A stretch of DNA of 22,256 nt, taken from assembly GCA_035550595.1 (NCBI GenBank), contig DASZOV010000101.1, positions 1 through 22,256 on the forward strand. Reading direction: 5' to 3'. Below the pieces are notes generated by a model. The model made no database searches. It was not told where the DNA came from and was given only the letters and a program-made list of their open reading frames with translations. This DNA is from CALFMR01 sp035550595 (GTDB taxonomy: Bacteria > Acidobacteriota > Vicinamibacteria > Vicinamibacterales > SCN-69-37). Shown here in pieces: positions 12,294 to 22,200 of this stretch (positions within the stretch are counted from its first letter, which is position 1; each line of letters opens with the position of its first letter). A program made the position numbers and the translations under genes.

Positions 12294-15074
12294 ATGCGCG
12301 ACTGGAAAGAGACGCTCAACCTCCCCCGCACGACGTTCCCGATGAAGGCGAACCTGCCCGCTACCGAGCCGGCGCGGATGGCCCGATGGGACGCCATGGA
12401 TCTGTACGGCGCGATCCGCCGCGAGCGCCAGGGGCGTCCGCGCTTCGTCCTGCACGACGGTCCGCCCTACGCGAACGGCCAGATTCATCTCGGCCATGCG
12501 CTCGACAAGATCCTCAAGGACTTCGTCGTCAAGTCGCGCAGCATGGCCGGCTTCGACGCGCCGTACGTGCCGGGCTGGGACTGCCACGGCCTGCCGATCG
12601 AGCTGAAGGTCGAGAAGGAACGCGGCAGCGACAAGACCGACGCGGCGCTCCTCGAGTTCCGCCGTGCGTGCCGCGAGTACGCCGCGCGGTTCGTGGCGCT
12701 CCAGCGCGAAGACTTCAAACGCCTCGGCGTCCTCGGCGACTGGGCGCGGCCGTACCTGACGATGGACTTCGGTTATCAGGCGGCAATCGTTCGGGCGCTC
12801 GGCGCGTTCGTCGAGCGCGGCTTGATCTACAAAGGCAAGAAACCCGTCTACTGGTGCCTGCGCGACCGCACGGCGCTCGCCGAGGCCGAGGTCGAGTACG
12901 CGCCACACCAGTCGCCGTCGATCTTCGTCGTGTTCGCAGCCTCGCCCGAAGGCGCCGCCACGCTGGCCTCGCGCGTCCCGGCGCTCGCGGGCCGCGCGCT
13001 CTCAACCGTCATCTGGACGACGACGCCATGGACGATCCCGGCGAACCTGGCGATCGCATTTCATCCCGACTTCACGTACGCGGCCTACGAGGTCGACGGC
13101 CGCGCGGTCATCCTGGCTGAGCGTCTCGCCGAATCGGTCGCCGCGAAGACCGGCCGCACGCTGGGCCCGGCCCTCGCGAGCTTTCCGGGCGCGGCGCTGG
13201 AAGGCGTCGCGTTCCGCCATCCGTTGTACGACCGCGACTCGCCCGGTGTGCTCGCCGACTACGTCACGCTCGAGCAAGGCACGGGCGCGGTCCACACGGC
13301 GCCGGGACATGGCGCCGACGACTACCGGACGGGCGTGAAATACGGCCTCGACATCTACGCGCCGATCGGCACGAACGGACGCTTCCTCCCGGAGGTCGGC
13401 CTGGTCGGCGGGTTGCCCGTCTTCGACGCCAACCCGGTCGTCGTCGAGGCGCTCGAGGCCGCGGGCGTGCTCTGGGGCGTCGAGACGATCGACCATTCCT
13501 ATCCGCACTGCTGGCGCTGCCATCAGCCGCTCATCTTCCTCGCGACGTCGCAGTGGTTCATCGCCATGGACGCCTTGCGCGAACCGGCCGCGAGCGCGTG
13601 CGACGACGTCACGTGGACGCCGGCATGGGGCCGCGAGCGCATGCAGGGCATGGTGTCGACGCGGCCGGATTGGTGCATCTCGCGGCAGCGCGCCTGGGGC
13701 GTCCCGATCCCGGCGGTCACCTGCCGCGCCTGTGGCACCTCCGCGCTCACGGCCGAGATCGTCGAGCGGACGGCGCGCGTCTTCGAAACGGCCGGCGCCG
13801 ACGCGTGGTACGAGCAGGATCTCGCCGCGTTCCTCCCCGACGGCTTCCGTTGTCCGTCCTGCGGCGGCACGGACTTCGACCGCGAGCGTGACATCGTCGA
13901 CGTGTGGTTCGATTCCGGATCCAGCCATGAAGCCGTGCTCGCGGCGCGCCCGGAGCTGGCCTGGCCGGCGGATCTCTATCTCGAAGGCACCGATCAGTAT
14001 CGCGGCTGGTTCCAGTCCTCGCTCCTCGTCGGCCTCGGCACGCGCGGCCGCGCGCCGTATCGCGGCGTGCTGACGCACGGCTTCTTCATCGACGAAGACG
14101 GCCGGAAGATGTCGAAGTCGCAGGGCAACACCATTGCGCCGCAGACGCTCATCGCGCAGCACGGCGCCGACGTGCTGCGCCTCTGGGTCGCGATGGTCGA
14201 CGCGCGCGACGAGATGCGCATCAGCCGCGAGATCCTGGCGCGGACGGTCGAGGCCTATCGCAAGATCCGCAACACGGCCCGCTATCTCCTCGCGAACCTG
14301 TACGACTTCGACCCGGCGCAAGACCGCGTCGCCTTCGACGCACTGCTCGAAGTCGATCGCTTTGCGCTCGCGCGCTTCGCGCGCATGGCGTCCGACGTGC
14401 GGCAGGGCTACGAGGCGTACGATTTCCAAACCGTCTTCCAGGCGATCAACGAGTTCGTCACCGTCGACCTGAGCGCGTTCTACCTCGACGTCTCCAAGGA
14501 CCGGCTGTACACGTTCGCCGCCGCCTCGCCCGCGCGCCGTTCAGCACAGACGGCGCAGTATCTCGTCGTCGACGGACTCGCCCGTCTTCTCGCGCCGATC
14601 CTGTCGGTGACGGCTGACGAGATCTGGGAGGGCCTTCCCGGCACGCGCGAAGCGTCCGTCCATCTGGCCGAGTTCCCCGCCGTGCCCGACACGTGGCTCG
14701 ACGAGGCGATCGAAGAGCGCTGGCGACGGCTCTTGCACATCCGCGCGCGCGTGAACGCCGCGCTCGAGACCGCGCGACAGCAGAAGACGATCGGCAACGC
14801 CTTGTCGGCGCACGTGCGCGTCACGGCCGGCGGTGCGGATGCGGATCTGCTCGCCCGGTACGCCAACGATCTCCCGATGCTGTTCATCACGTCCTCGGTC
14901 GACGTCGAGACGTCGGCCGGCGACGATTTGACGGTCGACGTCACGCCAGCGCCCGGGGTGAAATGCGCGCGGTGTTGGCGATATGTCGGCGCGGTCGCCG
15001 TCGACGAAGACGTCGAAGGCCTGTGTGATCGCTGTGTCGACGCTGTCGGAGGCCTGCGTGCCGCCCGGATCTGA
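12294..15074 (+). CDS. ileS: isoleucine-tRNA ligase
   Basis: IleRS charges tRNA-Ile with isoleucine. The 926-residue class I synthetase has the HIGH-type motif HLGH (65-68) in PYANGQIHLGHA, the editing-domain entry TTPWTIPANLA, and KMSKS at 605-609. It ends in a zinc finger with C891, C894, C911 and C914. Extra CxxC pairs occur in the middle (PHCWRCH, CRAC, CPSC), as in many bacterial IleRS. I start at ATG 12294 because MRDWKETLNLPRTTFPMKANL aligns with the usual family N-terminus; the ATG at 12276 would add six residues. No Shine-Dalgarno sequence is visible. lspA overlaps its end, and the ileS-lspA pairing is widespread in bacteria. Confidence 0.97.
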   Translation: MRDWKETLNLPRTTFPMKANLPATEPARMARWDAMDLYGAIRRERQGRPRFVLHDGPPYANGQIHLGHALDKILKDFVVKSRSMAGFDAPYVPGWDCHGLPIELKVEKERGSDKTDAALLEFRRACREYAARFVALQREDFKRLGVLGDWARPYLTMDFGYQAAIVRALGAFVERGLIYKGKKPVYWCLRDRTALAEAEVEYAPHQSPSIFVVFAASPEGAATLASRVPALAGRALSTVIWTTTPWTIPANLAIAFHPDFTYAAYEVDGRAVILAERLAESVAAKTGRTLGPALASFPGAALEGVAFRHPLYDRDSPGVLADYVTLEQGTGAVHTAPGHGADDYRTGVKYGLDIYAPIGTNGRFLPEVGLVGGLPVFDANPVVVEALEAAGVLWGVETIDHSYPHCWRCHQPLIFLATSQWFIAMDALREPAASACDDVTWTPAWGRERMQGMVSTRPDWCISRQRAWGVPIPAVTCRACGTSALTAEIVERTARVFETAGADAWYEQDLAAFLPDGFRCPSCGGTDFDRERDIVDVWFDSGSSHEAVLAARPELAWPADLYLEGTDQYRGWFQSSLLVGLGTRGRAPYRGVLTHGFFIDEDGRKMSKSQGNTIAPQTLIAQHGADVLRLWVAMVDARDEMRISREILARTVEAYRKIRNTARYLLANLYDFDPAQDRVAFDALLEVDRFALARFARMASDVRQGYEAYDFQTVFQAINEFVTVDLSAFYLDVSKDRLYTFAAASPARRSAQTAQYLVVDGLARLLAPILSVTADEIWEGLPGTREASVHLAEFPAVPDTWLDEAIEERWRRLLHIRARVNAALETARQQKTIGNALSAHVRVTAGGADADLLARYANDLPMLFITSSVDVETSAGDDLTVDVTPAPGVKCARCWRYVGAVAVDEDVEGLCDRCVDAVGGLRAARI
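15048..15052 (+). promoter_or_regulatory. Shine-Dalgarno GGAGG deciding the lspA start
   Basis: GGAGG inside the end of ileS lies 5 nt before the GTG at 15058. It supports this start over the ATG at 14983, which would add 25 residues read from the ileS zinc-finger region. Confidence 0.65.
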
Positions 15075-15657
15075 CGAGACGGCCACCCTCGATCCGCGCC
15101 AGCCCGGGCCGCCCGAGTCGGGTGTGCCGGGAACCGGCGTCGCCGGCACCGCCGCGGCGGCCACCTCCGGACGCGCCGGCCTCCTCTGGTTGGTCGCGCT
15201 CGCGACCGTCATCGTCGATCAGGCGTCCAAGGCGCTCATCCGCAGTACGCTGCCGCTCTACGCGAGCAAGACGCTCATCCCCGGGTTCGTCGATCTCGTG
15301 CACGTCGAGAACGCGGGCGTCGCGTTCGGCTTCCTCAACGACGCCACGCGGGCCGGGCGCGGTCTGCTCACGACCGCCCTCGCGCTCGCCGCGCTCGCCG
15401 GCATCGCGTATTACGCGCGCCACATCCGCCGTGAAGAATGGCTGGCGCGCATCGGCTTGTCGCTCATCCTCGGCGGCGCCATCGGCAATCTCGCCGACCG
15501 GATCCTGCAGGGCTTCGTCGTGGACTTCGTGGACGTGTACTGGCGCGGCTGGCACTTCTGGGCGTTCAACGTCGCCGACGCGGCGATTAGCATCGGCGCC
15601 GTGCTGGTCTTCATCGAGCTGCTCTTCGTCAACCGACATGCATCCCATCCTGTTTGA
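15058..15657 (+). CDS. lspA: lipoprotein signal peptidase (signal peptidase II)
   Basis: LspA is an inner-membrane aspartyl protease that removes signal peptides from diacylglyceryl-modified prolipoproteins. The 199-residue protein has four hydrophobic segments, the VENAGVAFGFL motif and the two catalytic aspartates in GNLADRI and FNVADAAIS. The first 40 or so residues, before the first membrane helix, are an unusually long Pro/Gly/Ala/Thr-rich stretch. The GTG start at 15058 is backed by GGAGG 5 nt upstream. It overlaps ileS by 17 nt and lgt by 20 nt, so the lipoprotein enzymes are coupled to tRNA-synthetase expression. Confidence 0.93.
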   Translation: MPPGSDETATLDPRQPGPPESGVPGTGVAGTAAAATSGRAGLLWLVALATVIVDQASKALIRSTLPLYASKTLIPGFVDLVHVENAGVAFGFLNDATRAGRGLLTTALALAALAGIAYYARHIRREEWLARIGLSLILGGAIGNLADRILQGFVVDFVDVYWRGWHFWAFNVADAAISIGAVLVFIELLFVNRHASHPV

Positions 15658-16417
15658 GATTGGCGGCTGGCCCGTCTACACCTACGGCGTCCTGCTCGCG
15701 GCGGCCTATCTGGCCGCGCTTCAGGTCGCCGTCGTCCGCGCAAAGCACCACGGCGTCGACGGCGCGCGGATCATGGATCTGGGCATCTACCTGATCATCG
15801 CGGCGCTCGTCGGGGCGAAGCTGCTGCTCGTGGTCGTCGACTTCGACTACTTCTGGCGCGATCCCCGCGAGTTCTTGTCGATCGCGCGCGCGGGCGGCGT
15901 CTTCTACGGCGGGCTGCTCGGCGCGCTGGTTGCCGCCGTCTGGTTGGTCCGCCGCTACAAGCTGCCGCTCTGGACGACGGCGGATCTGTTCGCGCCAGGG
16001 ATCGCGCTCGGGCACGTCATCGGCCGCTTCGGCTGCCTGATGGCGGGCTGCTGCTACGGCCGGCCGACGAGCGTGCCCTGGGCCATCACGTTCACCGATC
16101 CCGCGGCGGCAGCCAACGTCGGCACGCCGCTCGGCGTTCCGCTGCACCCGACGCAGATGTACGACGCGGCCGCCGAACTGCTGATCCTCGTCATCCTGCT
16201 CGTGACCGAACGGAAGGGACGGCCGTTCGCCGGCCGGACGTTCTGGCTGTACATGCTGCTCTACGCGATCTCGCGGTTCATCATCGAGTTCTACCGCGGC
16301 GACGACCGCGGCGTGATCCTGGGCGTCTCGACGTCCCAGTTCGTCTCGATCATCGTCGTGCCGCTCGCGATCGCGATGTTCTTCCGGCTGCGCGCGCGCC
16401 CCGTGGCGATGGCATGA
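15638..16417 (+). CDS. lgt: prolipoprotein diacylglyceryl transferase
   Basis: Lgt attaches diacylglycerol from phosphatidylglycerol to the lipobox cysteine, the step before LspA. The 259-residue protein has about seven membrane segments. It opens with the family pattern MHPILFEIGGWPVYTYGVLL and carries the signature GRFGCLMAGCCYGRPT (129-144), in the Cys-rich form seen in many non-proteobacterial Lgt. HPTQMYDA, RTFWLYMLLYAISRFIIEFYRGD and a C-terminal VSTSQFVSI segment complete it. The ATG at 15638 overlaps lspA by 20 nt; the frame stays open upstream only because it shadows lspA. It ends in an ATGA overlap with the pseudouridine synthase. Confidence 0.95.
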   Translation: MHPILFEIGGWPVYTYGVLLAAAYLAALQVAVVRAKHHGVDGARIMDLGIYLIIAALVGAKLLLVVVDFDYFWRDPREFLSIARAGGVFYGGLLGALVAAVWLVRRYKLPLWTTADLFAPGIALGHVIGRFGCLMAGCCYGRPTSVPWAITFTDPAAAANVGTPLGVPLHPTQMYDAAAELLILVILLVTERKGRPFAGRTFWLYMLLYAISRFIIEFYRGDDRGVILGVSTSQFVSIIVVPLAIAMFFRLRARPVAMA

Positions 16418-17424
16418 GCTCGGCGGCCGACCGCGAGGAGCGCCTGACGCCGGCGCCTTCGGAGGTCGGCCAGCGCCTCGATCTGTTCATCGCGCAGCGT
16501 CTCCCCGATCTCTCGCGCTCACGCGTCCAGCAGCTCATCCGAGAGGGCCGCGTGACAACGGGCGGCCGCGCGGCGAAGCCGAGCGATCGCGTCCGCGCCA
16601 GCGCCGACATCGGCGTTTCGATTCCTGCGCCCGCTCCAGCCGACCCCGAACCCGAAGCGCTTCCGCTGACGATCCTCTACGACGACGCGGACATCGTCGT
16701 CATCGACAAGCCGGCGGGGATCGTCGTGCACCCTGCGCCCGGGCACGCGAGTGGCACGATCGTCAACGCGCTCCTGCACCACGTTGGCGGCCTCAGCGGC
16801 GTCGGCGGACGCGTGCGGCCCGGCATCGTGCACCGGCTCGATCGTGGGACATCGGGCGTGATGGTGGTCGCCAAGCACGACGCCGCGCACCGCGATCTGG
16901 CGCGGCAGTTCCACGATCGCACCGTGCGCAAGGAGTACGTCGCGCTCGTCTGGGGCACGGTGCGGAGCGGCATGCGGCTCGATTGGCCGATCGGGCGCGA
17001 TCCCAAGGCGCGCCAGCGCATGTCCACGCGCGCGCGACGCGCGCGGCCGGCCATCACCGACGTCCAGACCGTCGAGGCGCTCGGTCCCGTCTCCTTCGTA
17101 CGCGTGACGATCGGCACGGGACGAACGCATCAGATTCGAGTTCACTTGAGCGAGGCGGGACATTCCATCGTCGGCGACGCCATCTATCACGGCGTCCGAC
17201 GACGCATGCCTACAGCCGTGGCGGCTGCTGGCCGGCTCGACCGTCCGTTCCTGCACGCGGCGCGTCTCGAGATCGCGCATCCATCCGATCACCGTCGACT
17301 CACGTTCGACGCACCGCTGCCGCCGGATCTCGCGGCGGTGCTCGACGCGGTCCGAGCGAGCACTGGTCAGGACCCGTCGCCGCGTGACGTGGTCGCTTCC
17401 CCACTTCCCGAGGCTCATTCATGA
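16414..17424 (+). CDS. RluD-family pseudouridine synthase
   Basis: The 336-residue enzyme converts uridines to pseudouridine in RNA, most likely 23S rRNA. An N-terminal S4 RNA-binding domain (about 17-65) precedes the catalytic domain. The catalytic aspartate is D143 in GIVHRLDRGTSGVMVVAK. IVVIDKPAGIVVHP and GTGRTHQIRVHLSEAGHSIVGDAIYHG are the other RluA-superfamily motifs. The S4 domain and neighbourhood (lspA/lgt) favour an RluD-like assignment, modifying helix 69, but the exact site is not provable here. Start ATG 16414 overlaps the lgt stop by 4 nt, and its stop overlaps the NUDIX ATG by 4 nt. Confidence 0.92.
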   Translation: MSSAADREERLTPAPSEVGQRLDLFIAQRLPDLSRSRVQQLIREGRVTTGGRAAKPSDRVRASADIGVSIPAPAPADPEPEALPLTILYDDADIVVIDKPAGIVVHPAPGHASGTIVNALLHHVGGLSGVGGRVRPGIVHRLDRGTSGVMVVAKHDAAHRDLARQFHDRTVRKEYVALVWGTVRSGMRLDWPIGRDPKARQRMSTRARRARPAITDVQTVEALGPVSFVRVTIGTGRTHQIRVHLSEAGHSIVGDAIYHGVRRRMPTAVAAAGRLDRPFLHAARLEIAHPSDHRRLTFDAPLPPDLAAVLDAVRASTGQDPSPRDVVASPLPEAHS

Positions 17425-17999
17425 CCCTACGCCGCAAGACGATCTATCGCGGGCGCATCTTCCGCATCGAGCAGGACCGCGTCACGCTGCCGCACGGCCC
17501 GACGGTGACCATGGACGTGGTCCGCCACCGCGGATCGGTCGTGTTGATCCCCGAGCCGTCGCCTGGGAAGGTCATTCTCATCCGGCAGTACCGGCACGCG
17601 ATCGGACGATGGATCTGGGAGTGGCCGGCTGGCTCACTCGAGCCGGGTGAAGCGCCGGCGCGGGCGGCGCGACGCGAATGTGAAGAGGAGATCGGGCTGC
17701 GTCCGAGACGCATACAGCCCCTCGGTATGTTCTATCCGACGCCCGGTTTCTGCGATGAACACATGGTGTTCTACCACTGCACCGATCTCGTTCGGCCCAG
17801 ACGTCCGGCCGATGGCGATCCGGACGAGCAGATCGAGCCGGTGGTGTATCGGCGACGTGACGTCTGGCGGCTCATCGAACGCGGCGACGTCGTGGACATG
17901 AAAACGCTCGTTGGGCTCGTGTTGCTCGAGCGTGGTGGCGTCGGAACAGGGGCCGCTCGGCGGGCGCCGAGTAAGCGGCGGCTCCATGATCCGGCGTAA
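17421..17999 (+). CDS. NUDIX hydrolase, ADP-ribose pyrophosphatase-like
   Basis: The 192-residue protein has a complete NUDIX box at 71-93, with G71, E77, R85, E86, E89, E90 and G92 all in place. The framework (VVRHRGSVVLIPEP, ILIRQYRHAIGRWIWEWPAGSLEPGE and GMFYPTPGFCDEHMVFY) is that of ADP-ribose pyrophosphatases, which split ADP-ribose to AMP and ribose 5-phosphate using Mg. Other nucleoside diphosphate-sugars are possible substrates. The last 20 residues are Arg/Ala-rich and probably disordered. It overlaps the pseudouridine synthase by 4 nt, making it the last gene of the coupled ileS-lspA-lgt-rlu series. Its TAA stop is part of the TAAGAT hexamer. Confidence 0.92.
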   Translation: MTLRRKTIYRGRIFRIEQDRVTLPHGPTVTMDVVRHRGSVVLIPEPSPGKVILIRQYRHAIGRWIWEWPAGSLEPGEAPARAARRECEEEIGLRPRRIQPLGMFYPTPGFCDEHMVFYHCTDLVRPRRPADGDPDEQIEPVVYRRRDVWRLIERGDVVDMKTLVGLVLLERGGVGTGAARRAPSKRRLHDPA

Positions 18000-18002
18000 G
18001 AT
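17997..18002 (+). promoter_or_regulatory. -10-like TAAGAT before the RND adaptor
   Basis: TAAGAT matches 4 to 5 positions of TATAAT and contains the NUDIX stop codon. It would give a leader of about 30 nt before the ATG at 18042. I see no good -35 element and no strong Shine-Dalgarno sequence, so read-through from the upstream operon is equally possible. Confidence 0.3.
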
Positions 18003-18041
18003 CAGGGTTGCCGAGATTCCGGTTCACCTGGTCCAGACATC

Positions 18042-19235
18042 ATGACTGACGTCCGTTCGTTGCGCGCCCTGCTCGTGACTCGCACCGCGCCGGTGGTGCT
18101 CCTCGCTTTCGTGGCCGCAGCGGCCGGCTGTTCGTCGCAACCGGCTGGGACACCGGCCGCAGGTGGCGGACGCGGTGGTGGGCCTGCCGCGATCCCCGTT
18201 GCAACGGCCACGGTCGTCGAGCAACCCATGGCGGTCAACGTCCGGGCGGTGGGCAACGTCGAGCCGTCGTCGTTCATCGACGTGCGATCGCAGGTGACCG
18301 GCGAGCTGCTGTCGGTCGAGTTCCAGGAAGGCCAGGACGTCAACGCCGGACAACTGCTCTTCACGATCGATCCGCGGCCCTTCGAAGTCGCGTTGCAGCA
18401 GGCGCAGGCGCAGCTCGCGCGTGACACGGCGCAGTCCGAGGGTGCGAAGGTCCAACTGCGGCGATCGAACGACCTGCTCGCGCGCGGGCTCGTCGCCCAG
18501 TCGGACAACGACGCGACGTCGACGCAGGTCGCCTCGCTCGACGCGCTCGTGGCGTCCGACAAGGCGCAGGTCGAGAACGCGAAGCTGCAACTGCAGTACA
18601 CGAAGATTCTCGCACCGGTCTCGGGTCGCACGGGCGCGCTCCTCGTCCATCGCGGATCGCTCGTCCGCGCGACCGATACGTCGCCGCTCGTCGTGATCAA
18701 CACGATTTCGCCGGCGTTCGTGAGCTTCGCGGTGCCGGCGCGGCTGGTCTCGCAGATCCGGCAGGAATCGGCGCGCGGGCGTCTGACGGTGCGCGCCACC
18801 CCGACGGGCAACACGGACTCGCCGGAAACCGGCTCGGTCAGCTTCATCGACAACGCCGTCGACCAGACGACGGACACGATCCGGCTGAAGGCCACGTTCC
18901 CGAACGAGAACCGGCGCCTGTGGCCCGGCGCCTTTGCCGACGTCGTCCTGCAGCTTTCGGTCGAGCCGCACGCGATCGTCGTTCCCGACGCCGCCGTGCA
19001 GGCGAGCCAGCAGGGCAACTTCGTCTACGTGATGAAGGCGGATCACACGGTCGAGGTCCGGCCGGTGACGATCGCCTGGACCGACTCGGGCCAGTCGGTG
19101 ATCCAGAACGGCGTGCGGCCCGGTGAGGTCGTCGTGACCGACGGCCAGTTGCGCCTGACGGCGGGCGCGAAAGTCTCGGTGAAGTCGCCGGCCACGACGC
19201 CCCAGGCCGACGCGCAGTCGAAGGTCCAGCCATGA
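18042..19235 (+). CDS. RND efflux periplasmic adaptor (membrane fusion lipoprotein)
   Basis: The 397-residue protein links an RND pump to an outer-membrane channel in tripartite drug efflux. It begins with a lipoprotein signal whose lipobox AAGC ends at C30, followed by a Gly-rich linker. Then come the lipoyl half-motif (VRAVGNVEPSSFIDVRSQVTG), a coiled-coil hairpin rich in Gln/Ala (about 105-185), the second lipoyl half (LQYTKILAPVSGRTG), and beta-barrel and membrane-proximal domains (IRLKATFPNENRRLWPGAFADV and on). This is the MdtA/AcrA plan. Lgt and LspA, encoded just upstream, would process it. It overlaps the pump gene by 4 nt (ATGA). The substrate is not predictable from sequence. Confidence 0.92.
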   Translation: MTDVRSLRALLVTRTAPVVLLAFVAAAAGCSSQPAGTPAAGGGRGGGPAAIPVATATVVEQPMAVNVRAVGNVEPSSFIDVRSQVTGELLSVEFQEGQDVNAGQLLFTIDPRPFEVALQQAQAQLARDTAQSEGAKVQLRRSNDLLARGLVAQSDNDATSTQVASLDALVASDKAQVENAKLQLQYTKILAPVSGRTGALLVHRGSLVRATDTSPLVVINTISPAFVSFAVPARLVSQIRQESARGRLTVRATPTGNTDSPETGSVSFIDNAVDQTTDTIRLKATFPNENRRLWPGAFADVVLQLSVEPHAIVVPDAAVQASQQGNFVYVMKADHTVEVRPVTIAWTDSGQSVIQNGVRPGEVVVTDGQLRLTAGAKVSVKSPATTPQADAQSKVQP

Positions 19236-22200
19236 ATCTCTCTGCCGGCTTCATCAAGCGTCCCGTCGCGACGACGCTCGTCCAGCTCGCGATCGTCATC
19301 TTCGGCGTCGTCGGCTATCGGTCGCTGCCGGTGAGCGACCTGCCGAGCGTCGACTTCCCCACGATCTCGGTGAGCGCCAATCTCCCGGGCGCGAACCCGG
19401 AGACGATGGCCTCGGCCGTGGCCACGCCGCTCGAGAAACAGTTCGCCACGATCCCCGGCATCACCTCGATCAGCTCGAGCAACACGCTCGGCAGCACGTC
19501 GATCACGCTGCAGTTCGATCTCGATCGCGACATCGACGCCGCCGCGCAGGATGTGCAGGTCGCCATCTCGCGGACGACGCGGCAGTTGCCGCCCGACATG
19601 CCGGATCCGCCGTCGTTCCGTAAGGTCAATCCGGCCGACGCGCCGATCCTGTTCCTGACGCTGAGCTCGCCGACGCTTCCGCTCTCGGACATCAACGACT
19701 ACGCGGAGAACGCGATCGGCCAGCGCATCTCGACGCTCGCCGGCGTCGCGCAGGTGCAGGTGTTCGGCGCGCAGCGGTTCGCCGTCCGCGTCGACGTGGA
19801 TCCGCACGAGCTCTCGGCGCGCGGCCTGGACATGGACTCGCTCGCGACGTCCATCGCCCGCGGCAACGTGAACCGGCCGACCGGCACGCTGTACGGACCG
19901 GACCGCACGCTCACCGTGAAAGCCGACGGCCAGCTCATGAACGCGATGGCCTACCGGCCGCTCATCGTCGCGTACCAGAACGGCCATCCCGTGCGGCTCG
20001 ACGAGGTCGCCAACGTCTACGACGGGATCGAAGACGACAAGACGGCGAGCTGGTACAACGACTCGCGGACGATCTACATGGCCGTCCAGCGACAGCCGGG
20101 CACCAACACGGTGGAGATCGTCGATTCGATCCGTGCGCTGCTCCCGACGATTCAGGAGCAGATGCCGGCGTCGCTGACACTGGCGATCCGGTCTGATCGC
20201 GCCGCGCCGATCCGCGACTCGGTGCACGACATCAAGTTCACGCTGATCCTGACGGTCGTTCTCGTCATCCTGGTCATTTTCCTGTTCCTGCGGAACATCT
20301 CGGCCACGATCATCCCCAGCCTGGCGCTTCCGGCATCGATCGTCGGCACGTTCGCCGTGATGTCGCTGCTCGACTACAGCCTCGACAACCTCTCGTTGAT
20401 GGCCCTGACGCTCTCGGTCGGCTTCGTCGTCGACGACGCGATCGTCATGCTCGAGAACATCGTGCGGCACATGGAGCACGGCGAGAGCCCCATGACGGCG
20501 GCCCTGCGCGGGTCGGAAGAGATCGCGTTCACGATTCTGTCGATGACGCTGTCGCTCACGGCGGTTTTCATCCCGATCCTGTTCATGGGCGGGATCGTCG
20601 GCCGGTTGCTGCACGAATTCGCCGTCACGATCGGCGTCGCGATCCTCGTCTCGGGTCTCGTGTCGATCAGCCTGACGCCGATGCTCGCCGCGCGCTTCCT
20701 GCGGCCACCGGGCGAGGCGAGGCACGGCGGCCTGTACATGGCGATCGAGCGTGTCTTCGACTGGACGCGCGACGCGTACGGCCGCACGCTGCGCATGGCG
20801 ATGGCGCACCACGCGATCACGATGGGCGTCGCGGCCCTGCTGCTCGTCGCCACGATCTACTGCTTCCGCATCATCCCGATGGGCTTCATCCCGAGCCAGG
20901 ACATCGGCCAGTTGAACGGCCAGACCGAAGTGGCGCAGGGGCTCGGCTATGACGCGCTCGTCGCGCACCAGCTCGAAGTGACCTCGGTCATCCGCGCCGA
21001 TCCGAACGTGCAGTCGGTCACCTCGTCGGTGGGCGGCTTCGCCGGCACGAACGGCGGCCGGCTGCAGATCGAACTCAAGCCGCGTGACCAGCGGGCGCTG
21101 TCGGCCGACGAAGTCATCGAGGAACTGCGGCCGAAGCTCAACGGCGTGCCCGGCATCCGCGCGTACCTCACCAATCCGCCGGTCATCAACATCGGCGGCC
21201 GTTCGGCGCGCGGCCAATACCAGTTCACACTGCAGGACAGCGATACGAACGAGCTTTATGACGCGGCCGAGAAGCTCGAGGCCAAGCTTCATACGGTGCC
21301 GGGACTCGTCGACGTCTCGAGCGACCTGCAGCTCACCAACCCGCAGGTCAACGTAACGCTCCACCGCGATCGCATCTCGGCGCTGGGGCTCACCGCCGAC
21401 CAGGTGGAAGGCGCGCTCTCGAACGCGTTCGGCGAACGGCAGGTGTCGCAGATCTACGCGCCTGACAATACCTACCAGGTGATCATGCGCGTCGCGCCCG
21501 AGTACCAGCGGGACGCGAGCGCCATTGGCTTGCTCTATATCCGGGCGAGTGACGGCCGTCAGGTGCCGCTCTCGAGCGTCGTCGACGTGACGTCGGGCGT
21601 GGGGCCGCTCTCGGTGAACCACACGGGCCAAGTGCCGTCGGTCACGATCTCCTTCAACCTCCCGCCGGGCGTCGCGCTCGGCGACGCGGTGAACCGGGTC
21701 GAAGCCGTCGCGACCGAGACGTTGCCGGCCACGGTGGCCACGAGCTTCCAGGGCACGGCGCAGGCGTTCCAGGATTCGACGCGCGGCCTGGGCATCATCC
21801 TGCTCATGGCGATCTTCGTGATCTACGTGGTGTTGGGGATCCTCTACGAGAGCTTCATCCACCCGCTCACGATTCTGACCGGATTGCCGGCCGCCGTCGT
21901 GGGCGCGCTGCTGTCGTTGCGTATCTTCGGCTTCGACCTCAGCGTCATCGCCATCATCGGCATGCTGATGCTGATCGGCATCGTGAAGAAGAACGCGATC
22001 ATGATGATCGACTTCGCGCTGGTGCGGCAGCGGGCCGGCGAGACGCCGTTCAACGCGATCCGCGATGCCTGCCTGATCCGCTTCCGGCCGATCATGATGA
22101 CGACCATGGCGGCGATCATGGGATCGTTGCCGATCGCGCTCGGTCTCGGCGCCAGCGCCGAACTGCGTCAGCCGCTCGGCGTTGCAGTTGTCGGCGGCCT

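Noticed and set aside
11514..12908. A 464-codon minus-strand frame spanning the HAD gene and ileS start
   Set aside because: It crosses a divergent promoter region and reads both real genes in wrong frames.
13002..14429. A 475-codon minus-strand frame inside ileS
   Set aside because: It is a low-complexity shadow of IleRS with no homology I recognise.
15122..15637. An N-terminal extension of Lgt by 172 codons
   Set aside because: The frame is open only because it overlaps lspA in another phase; the extension is Arg/Ser/Pro-rich and lacks Lgt features. The ATG at 15638 begins the conserved N-terminus.
19043..21862. A 939-codon open frame on the minus strand
   Set aside because: It is antisense to the RND adaptor end and pump, with an Arg/Asp/His-rich composition typical of GC-rich shadow frames and no recognisable domain. 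The plus strand encodes a complete, conserved RND pump with intact proton-relay residues.
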